Shown in pieces: positions 58,901-64,000 of a stretch of 64,000 nt of DNA; the first letter of the stretch is position 1; each line of letters starts with the position of its first letter. The notes beneath the pieces were generated by a model. It searched no databases. It was not told the origin of the DNA and saw nothing but the letters and a program-made list of their open reading frames with translations. This DNA is from Corythucha ciliata (lineage: Eukaryota > Arthropoda > Insecta > Hemiptera > Tingidae): contig CM075939.1 of assembly GCA_038030265.1 (NCBI GenBank), forward strand, positions 16,411,253 through 16,475,252. The letters are read 5' to 3'. Both the position numbers and the translations under genes were made by a program.

Positions 58901-59503
58901 AAACCGAAAACACTATGGTGTCGTATGGTGTCGCAAAACATCTATAAAAAGAAAACTCACCTAGTCAACGGAAATCCAAGCAAAAATCGGCGCACAATAA
59001 TTATTTTGAAAAACCGGTGCACCGGTAGTGTGCGTATCACTGATAAGGTGTAGCACTTTTAAAATATAACGCCAAAAAAGTCGGCTGTTTTTCCCACTGT
59101 TTTCCGTCGTCACCACTGAGGACTGAGAGTACAGGGCTGTACTCTAGCGGAGGAACAGACTCCTAGCACTTTTTTGCCCTCTCACCCCACGGCCCCTTAC
59201 AACCTCACCTCATCCGACTGTCACAGTAATGGTGATGGATGAGGGGTTATCGAGGGGGCGAAAAGTTAGGAACACACCCATAGCACTTCTGTCTCGAAGT
59301 CAAACTCAAAGAGCTCTGAAATGTCTGAGCGTCGAGCGGCGTCCGTTAAAAATACGGTTTCGCACTACTCGGCTTGCACTCTATTAGGTACCCAATTCTC
59401 ATTATGCGGCTTGAAAAAACCAGGAAAGAAATAAAATAAAAATGCGGAGGGATCGCTTAGGGCAAGTGCCACTTGCTTTACTTGCCCTGACGCCACGCCA
59501 CTG
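55901..59503 (-). mobile_element. Complete hAT transposon, probably autonomous
   Basis: The element of 3603 bp has perfect 14-bp terminal inverted repeats, CAGTGGCGTGGCGT (55901-55914) and its complement (59490-59503). It is flanked by the perfect 8-bp duplication GCTGGCGT (55893-55900 and 59504-59511), the size typical of hAT elements. The interior holds one intact 721-codon transposase on the minus strand, with about 620 bp downstream and 810 bp upstream of it. Subterminal ggcaagtg motifs occur near both ends and may be transposase binding sites. Intact ORF, TIRs and duplication argue for recent insertion. The empty site exists at 27696-27703. Confidence 0.95.
56524..58689 (-). CDS. hAT-family transposase (ZMYM1-like, TTF zinc finger/DUF4371)
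   Basis: This 721-aa protein would catalyse cut-and-paste transposition of the surrounding element in the nucleus. An N-terminal TTF-type zinc finger spans about residues 72-130, with C86-x2-C89 and H117/H123 as probable ligands. A DUF4371/RNase H-like core follows at about 155-370, including CVDETSD (D258) and QTYDGATVMSG (D324), the likely first two acidic catalytic residues. TRWNFHD lies at 409. The C-terminal hAT dimerisation region (about 625-690) contains ASAERSFSALKRIK, with E657 as the third acidic residue. No frameshift or stop is present. The first ATG is taken as start, and the second (residue 9) is equally possible. Length and order fit ZMYM1-like arthropod hAT proteins. A domesticated host gene is less likely because matching TIRs and a target duplication surround it. 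I did not detect an intron. Confidence 0.93.
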   Translation of the reverse strand: MSSPILIKMSGDQTRCTCVIHSPFRSRTLNEKKETVLRGRPTPDLLNLTKKKQLKNRSESVLHFQKSMYTKFKWLSGCDVYSRLFCWPCVLFGSKQSVWNREGYGDLNNLFNACLRHDASEAHLNAFLTLNEFGKNRIDTQLDSQLKLQNLRHNEKVKKNRAILRKLIDVTCLLAKQELAFRGHDESSGSANRGNYVEFVHFLSKYDSQLAEHLEKSTVFSGLSNDIQNDLIEAIKCVLIGRVESEIEFAKFVSVCVDETSDCTGTSQLTTILRYVDPQGVVQERFIGFSDVSADRNAKALAAHVINIVETFKCEKKIVCQTYDGATVMSGHLGGTQKLVKDRFPSAIFIHCFGHKLNLVLTDSVKFIPECKVFFATLGGLSSFFSHSSARINLLDTIVNRRLPRVAPTRWNFHDRLVHTVRENRENLVELFNSILENPSKWDDDVVCKSQGFVSFLQSFNTAFLLLLFEKIYNSTGHLFNIFQKKTMDVTYCMNEVDACRNTLQELRDTGFDVLLGKTTELVGEPQASRKCPDPTSKIKQLFFEIIDVTISNLNSRFSGMNYLKFIELLDGDKFPSYKIKFPDSSFKILFDIYPMFNSQKLRTELSTIYSHPSFQNLKIDALYSKILEDGLEEVLPEIFKLSLLILTLPVSIASAERSFSALKRIKSYKRSTMGQSRLNSLGIISIEKELLSKLLTVEDFFDKVTEQFLKKNRRMEFVFK

Positions 59504-59661
59504 GCTGGCGTGTTTGAAATGGCCTAAAACTTCAAAAATTGCGTATTTATTAACTGTTGGGTTGTTCTACGAACGGATCACGATTTATGCTCTATTTTAG
59601 CATAAATAAACCTTGAAAAATAAATTTATGAATAAGTTCTGACCCATGAAACTTCCTCATT
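59504..59661 (+). repeat. Dispersed ~300-bp repeat, copy 2, right part
   Basis: Continues the repeat after the hAT insertion and matches 27696-27853, ending at acttcctcatt in both copies. Confidence 0.85.
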
Positions 59662-60199
59662 ACAAACGTCGAATTTTCTTCTGAATGTCTGGTGTTTCGT
59701 ATCCCCAACTTATGGTGCCAGCGGTAAGACCAATCCCACCAGTTCATGTTTCAACCTCGCGGTTCTCGTGTCAGACTACACGTCGAGCAGAATGCTCCCT
59801 GAATTGGTGGGGGCTTCATAATTCAGGTAATTTAATCCAAAAAAAAGTCATTATCTCGAAGAACCTCGAAATAAAAACCTTTAATTCACCCTAAAACATC
59901 ACTAATGGCCCCGGAAAGTGTCATTTTTTTTAGTAGCTGCGTGCTTTCTGGCGGCTGGCGGCTCTGTCTCTGTGATGGGTATCAGCACAATGAGTCTCAA
60001 CTGAGCCGTCCTCGAGAAATTATCGGCGTTTTCTATTTGCGTAAAATTCTGCTCCAGAGAAGTTCATTTCCACCCCCGTCTTCTCTATTAACATTATTGT
60101 TTTAATTCAGGGGACGGGAGGGAATGAACTGCACCAGAGCAGAATTTGATGGAAATGGAAAAGAGCTTAAGTTTTTCGAGGAGCAAAACGTGTGAAAAT

Positions 60200-61310
60200 A
60201 ACTTGTGAATGTGCCAGATCCACGAAATTTTGAATTACAAAGACTCAAGTCCATGCGTTGGCCAAGGCATTTTTAATGGGGAACTTGCACTTTTTTCAAG
60301 CTCTGGTGTTTCTTGAAGAGGGCTCTTCCACAAGGCTATTGCTCACATTAAACATTGAAATCAATCAATGATTTTTTAAAGCGAATTTTTAAAAATTTCG
60401 ATTGAGAAGCATTTTAGCAGTAAGAAGCATTTCAGGGGGACAAACTTTTCTTGTTACTTGTGAACAAAAAATATTAGAGTTCCTCAGATGCTTCACAAGA
60501 GACCATTGACGTCATTTCCCCTCGTACCATACATTTCTTCTTGAAGACCTTTGAAATGTATTTAAAAATCACCAAATGTACCAATCGGGTTGCAACCACC
60601 GTTGATTTCCTCAGTCCATTTGCCAATTTTTTAAATTTTGTTTCTCCCAAATCGGGCATTCATGCAAGTTCCCCATTGGAGACTTGAATAATTGCGAAAT
60701 TTTGAATTTGACGCTCCGAAATCATTTTTTGGATGATCCAGGCCCGCGAAACTGCGGTTTTGCAATTCGCCAGCGTCAATAAATTTTGTTGGAGGGGGGG
60801 GGGCAACCTTAAGAATTTTTTTTTATTTGAAAGGAACCGGACACTAGAAATCAGGTTTTTGGCGTGACCAACCCCGCGAAATTGGAAATTGGGTTCTGTG
60901 AGTGCCAATAATCCGCAAGAACTCGGCTTTGAATGGGCGAAATCAGCGCCGTTTTGTTTTTTAAGGAGCTATGCCCACATCCAACACCCTTGAAATTTTG
61001 AAGTTGAACGTACGAAATCCGTGAAGTTGATAACCTGACGGAATTCATTTTTCTGATGTGTTCGATTCGCGAAATTTGTTTTTGAAAGAGCCAAACCGGC
61101 GGAATCTGGATTTGAAGGAGCTAAAAAGGTGAAACTCGTTCTTAAAATATTCGTAACTGCGAAATTGGTTTCTGTACGTGTCCAATCAGCGACATTTGAA
61201 CTTCGAAGGAGAAAAACCCGAGGAATGTCATTTCGCAGAAGGAACAAAAGCCATGAAATCATTTTTTCGAATGAGTCAAACCCACGTGAAGCGTGCAATG
61301 CCCGCTGAGA
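60200..61310 (+). repeat. Family B array with an inserted hairpin element
   Basis: Units such as gaccaaccccgcgaaattgg and aaagagccaaaccggcggaatctgg repeat before and after an element at 60275-60677. The best-kept part is 60840-61280. Confidence 0.75.
60275..60677. mobile_element. 403-bp TIR element
   Basis: AATGGGGAACTTGCA at 60275-60289 is repeated inverted at 60663-60677. It interrupts a family B array. No coding capacity and no clear target duplication. Confidence 0.6.
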
Positions 61311-61319
61311 CACCCCTTT

Positions 61320-62500
61320 AGTCCTTCCTTCCCGTGATATGTGAAAAAGCAATTTTATTTCGCCAATATGATGAAATGGTCATAGTGACCATTACGGGGG
61401 CTCTCGTTATTGCATAGAAAAAAAATTCCATTGCCTTTTTTTTCTCATTCGTAGATTTATTGGACATTTGCGGAGAAAAAAGTTTAAAAGAAGTCAAATG
61501 TCCAAAACTGAGAACGTTAGGCGTGGGGTCTGGAGCCCTGTACGCTGGGCCCTTTTCCTTGACATTGTTCCAAATTACAAACGCCATTTTTATTAAATAC
61601 TTCATTTTATTAGTCAATTAACATTCCGCTTGAGTTATGACTTTCGAAAATTAAAATTTAGTATTAATGTAGCCGCTAGAAAAATCGGGATGATTCATAT
61701 CATATTTAAATTTTTGTGTGATCTTTATCAAAATTTCGTCAATTTATTCCCAAGCATTACCATAAATGTGATTGGCGGCAAAAAAAGGTACATACAATGA
61801 TTACTCTCATTAGAATCTCATTTTTAGTTCTCCCATTGTTCTTTTATTTTAAAACAGGATAAAATTCTGCGAAGTCGTCACGGTGTGGGTATTCGGAAAA
61901 CGGGAGAAACCATCGGATTGCTTGGAAATTCGGCGTGTCAAGTAAATTTTTTCTCCCATTGTGGAAGGCAAATTTCTTCATGTTGCACGATCTAAAAATA
62001 ATGTCCTGTTTGAAAGAGTGCGACCGCAAATGTTTAGGTATTCCAAAATTGGTTTAATTGGTAGGAACAGGGCGCATTTTGTCTTATGAAATAAATTGGG
62101 GAAACAGAAGTTGTGAAACTTGTCTAGAAAAGTCGACTCCCAAAATGTCAGAAATGTCGTGAGGAATGCATTAACGAACTCCTTAATTTTGATTTGAGTC
62201 GCTTAAAAAGGTTTGATGCGTATAATTTATTTTGGAAAGTTCTCTAAAAATACAGGAAATACCCGACGAACCGTTGTTATGATAAAAAAAAAACATTCTT
62301 TCGTTTACGGGGGCCTTTAATTATAGGTAGTCCCGGACGGGTGTTCGCGTGATAAAGTTATTAATTAATATGACCCAATCAATTAGTCTGAAACTTCTAT
62401 AAATCGAGAGAAAGCCAGTGAATAAAATGTTCGATATTTATGCACCTCTTCTCTTGTTTTGAAAGAAATTGATAAAGAAAGAAAGAAAAAAAACTTAGAA
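61320..62500. other. Non-repetitive stretch, no gene recognised
   Basis: AT-rich DNA without arrays or a recognisable coding frame. A short (GAAA)n tract lies near 62475-62490. Confidence 0.4.
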
Positions 62501-62559
62501 AATTGAAGCAAGGTCATCCCGGGACGCAATTTGTCACGGTTTTCAAACTGTACTTGTGG

Positions 62560-63370
62560 TCGGGCGCGTGTTTTTGTGAATCACTTTTTCTGTGGTCAGG
62601 GATTCTCGCGGTAAAAACTTTTAGTGCTCAGAGTTTTTTTAGGATCCAAGCTGTTGTGTTTAGTGCAGTTTTTGAAGCTTGGTTGATGCTTTTTGTGGTT
62701 CATTTATTTTGTGGTTAGATTTTGGAGTTGCAGCTTTCGGCGTTTGGCTCTTTGGGTTCAAGTTTACGTGGTTCAATTTTTCTTTAGCTAGAATTTTTGT
62801 GATCAGGGCCTGTTTTGGTTAGAGAACATTTTTGTTCGATTATTTTTTCGTTGGAGCATTTTGTGGTTACTGTATTTTTGGTTAGTGTTTTTTGCGGTTA
62901 GAGCATATTGGGGTTGCTGCTTTCTGTGATGCGAGCTTTTTGAGGTTGAAGCATTTTGTGGTGAGAACATTTTGGGCTTAGATAATTTTGTGGTTAGAGC
63001 AATTGAATGGCTGGCTCGAACAACGTTGCAACAGATTTTTAGACAATTTCTAGAAAATCAAACTTTTTTACTACGAACAATGTTTGTTCGGTATAATTTG
63101 TTGGCTCCCAGGTCTGCCACCACTGCTCAAAACACTACCGGAGCTCTTCCTGCAACCACCTAAGCCGTGTTACAACATTTTCCAGTAAAATCTTCACTTT
63201 TAGAAAAATGTCTGTGTTGTTCGTGCAAGCCATTCAATTTGTGGTTTGAGAATTTTGTGTTCAGAGCATTTTGTGATTAGAACATTTTGTGGTTAGAGCA
63301 TTTTGTGCTTGGAGTATTTTGGAGTTGCAGCATTTTGTTGTTGGTGCTTTTTTTGTTAGAGGTTTTTGTT
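62560..63370 (+). repeat. Short-period tandem array, family F
   Basis: Units of about 16 bp (gcattttgtggttaga) recur with substitutions and spacers. They are best seen at 62940-63000 and 63240-63330. A 239-bp inverted-repeat element sits inside. The array leads directly into LINE coding sequence. Confidence 0.75.
63001..63239. mobile_element. 239-bp TIR element in the family F array
   Basis: aattgaatggctggctcgaa at 63001 begins a 24-bp arm that is repeated inverted at 63216-63239 with two mismatches. Family F units resume directly on the far side. Confidence 0.65.
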
Positions 63371-63384
63371 TTTGTGGATCTAAG

Positions 63385-64000
63385 GGTTCCATTTTCACAA
63401 TCGTCCACTCAAATGTGCAGAGCCTCAGAAACAAAGTCGACGAAATCAATCTCTTTCTGCAAGACCGTCCAGATATATCTGTAATCGCTGTAACCAAGCA
63501 TTGGCTCCCGTTGCCGGTATTGTGGCATTTGCCCCCTCTGGATTCCGCTGTGTCTCATCCTTTTCAAGGGAGTCCATGATTCACAGTGGCTCTGCCATCT
63601 TCGTCGAGTGCTCTGTGACTGCCTGCGAGCTTCTGCCTCTAGCCCAACTCTCGGTCGAGGGGGGTCTTTGAGGCATCTACTGTCCGCTTGAGGAGTCCAA
63701 ACACTCATTATCTTCTGCGTCTACCGTCCCCCCGTTCTCTATTCGGCTCATTCTGCGAGATCTTCGAAGCATCTCTGGCTAGGACCTCTTACTCGGCTCC
63801 TCTTGTCCTCGTCGGTGATTTTAACGTGGATTTTGACCGGGATTCGGGCGACTGCCAAGAGTTTAGAAGCATCATCTCCTACTTCGGACTGTCTCTCACC
63901 ATTTCAGGCGCTACTAGGACGCACCACACAGGCAAGCGCTCTTGCTTTGACAACACAATAAAGAATTTCTGTTCCTCGTCTTTTGAGTCCCACCACAGCT
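63385..64000 (+). pseudogene. LINE (jockey/CR1-like) endonuclease fragment, runs off the window
   Basis: From about 63400 the frame reads SNVQSLRNKVDEINLFL, then RPDISVIAVTKHWLP, the N-terminal strand and catalytic Glu region of an APE-type endonuclease. A TGA at 63577-63579 breaks it. Further on, in the same frame, LVLVGDFNVDFDRDSGDC (near 63800-63850) gives the conserved GDFN motif, followed by GLSLTISGATRTHHTGKRSC. The two pieces share a family with the LINE at 49.5 kb (VNMQSLRNKLNE against SNVQSLRNKVDE). It is cut by the right edge, so RT may continue outside. At least one stop and a disordered middle segment make this copy defective. Confidence 0.85.

Overview
The window reads as nuclear DNA of an animal, most likely an arthropod. 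The basis is two tRNA-type pol III units with eukaryotic A and B boxes, a BEL/Pao retrotransposon primed by a tRNA-Arg 3' end, jockey/CR1-like LINE remnants, and a ZMYM1-like hAT transposase of a type common in arthropod genomes. It is moderately AT-rich and gene-poor. I recognise no host protein-coding gene, and the only long intact reading frame is the hAT transposase. I cannot name the species.

Most of the sequence is repetitive, on two levels. The background is diverged, mostly ~30-bp-period tandem arrays in several families (called A to F here; E and F have shorter units). Family A (CGCTAATTCGCGGCTAAAATTGAG-type units) is at 1-1420, 20.9-21.5, 27.85-28.2, 28.8-29.15, 35.05-35.9, 38.2-38.7 and 46.8-48.0 kb. 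Family B (gccaaccccgcgaaattggttttt-type) is at 6.9-7.3, 9.7-10.3, 17.1-17.3, 40.9-41.6, 44.0-44.7, 48.0-49.1, 54.2-55.3 and 60.2-61.3 kb. Family C is at 13.6-14.6 and 33.3-34.7 kb, D at 15.2-16.2 kb, E at 39.9-40.75 kb and F at 28.25-28.4 and 62.6-63.4 kb. Families A to D share a CGCG...AATT core and look related. Families A and B switch strand part-way through some blocks.

On this background lie discrete mobile elements: a 1.46-kb almost entirely palindromic element (7771-9234); many small hairpin or TIR elements, one flanked by TTAA (16465-16855) and one with perfect 52-bp inverted repeats (48449-48912); a BEL/Pao provirus (22523-27558) with both LTRs, 5-bp target duplications, a tRNA-Arg primer site and decayed gag-pol, whose left LTR carries a 2.05-kb TIR element packed with AACGTT; two decayed LINEs (49.5-51.2 kb and 63.4 kb to the right edge); and a complete, apparently recent hAT element (55901-59503) with an intact 721-aa ORF, 14-bp TIRs and an 8-bp duplication. 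The BEL/Pao and the hAT sit in two copies of the same ~300-bp repeat, so the copy at 27.7 kb shows the hAT empty site.

Stretches at 1.8-5.3, 11-13.4, 17.3-20.6, 29.2-33.3, 36-38.1, 41.7-44.0, 52.3-54.2 and 61.3-62.5 kb look like non-repetitive intergenic or intronic DNA in which I see no gene. A tRNA-Leu(CAG) gene (5363-5444) and a tRNA-like unit with a Thr GGT anticodon (33682-33754) are the only RNA genes found.
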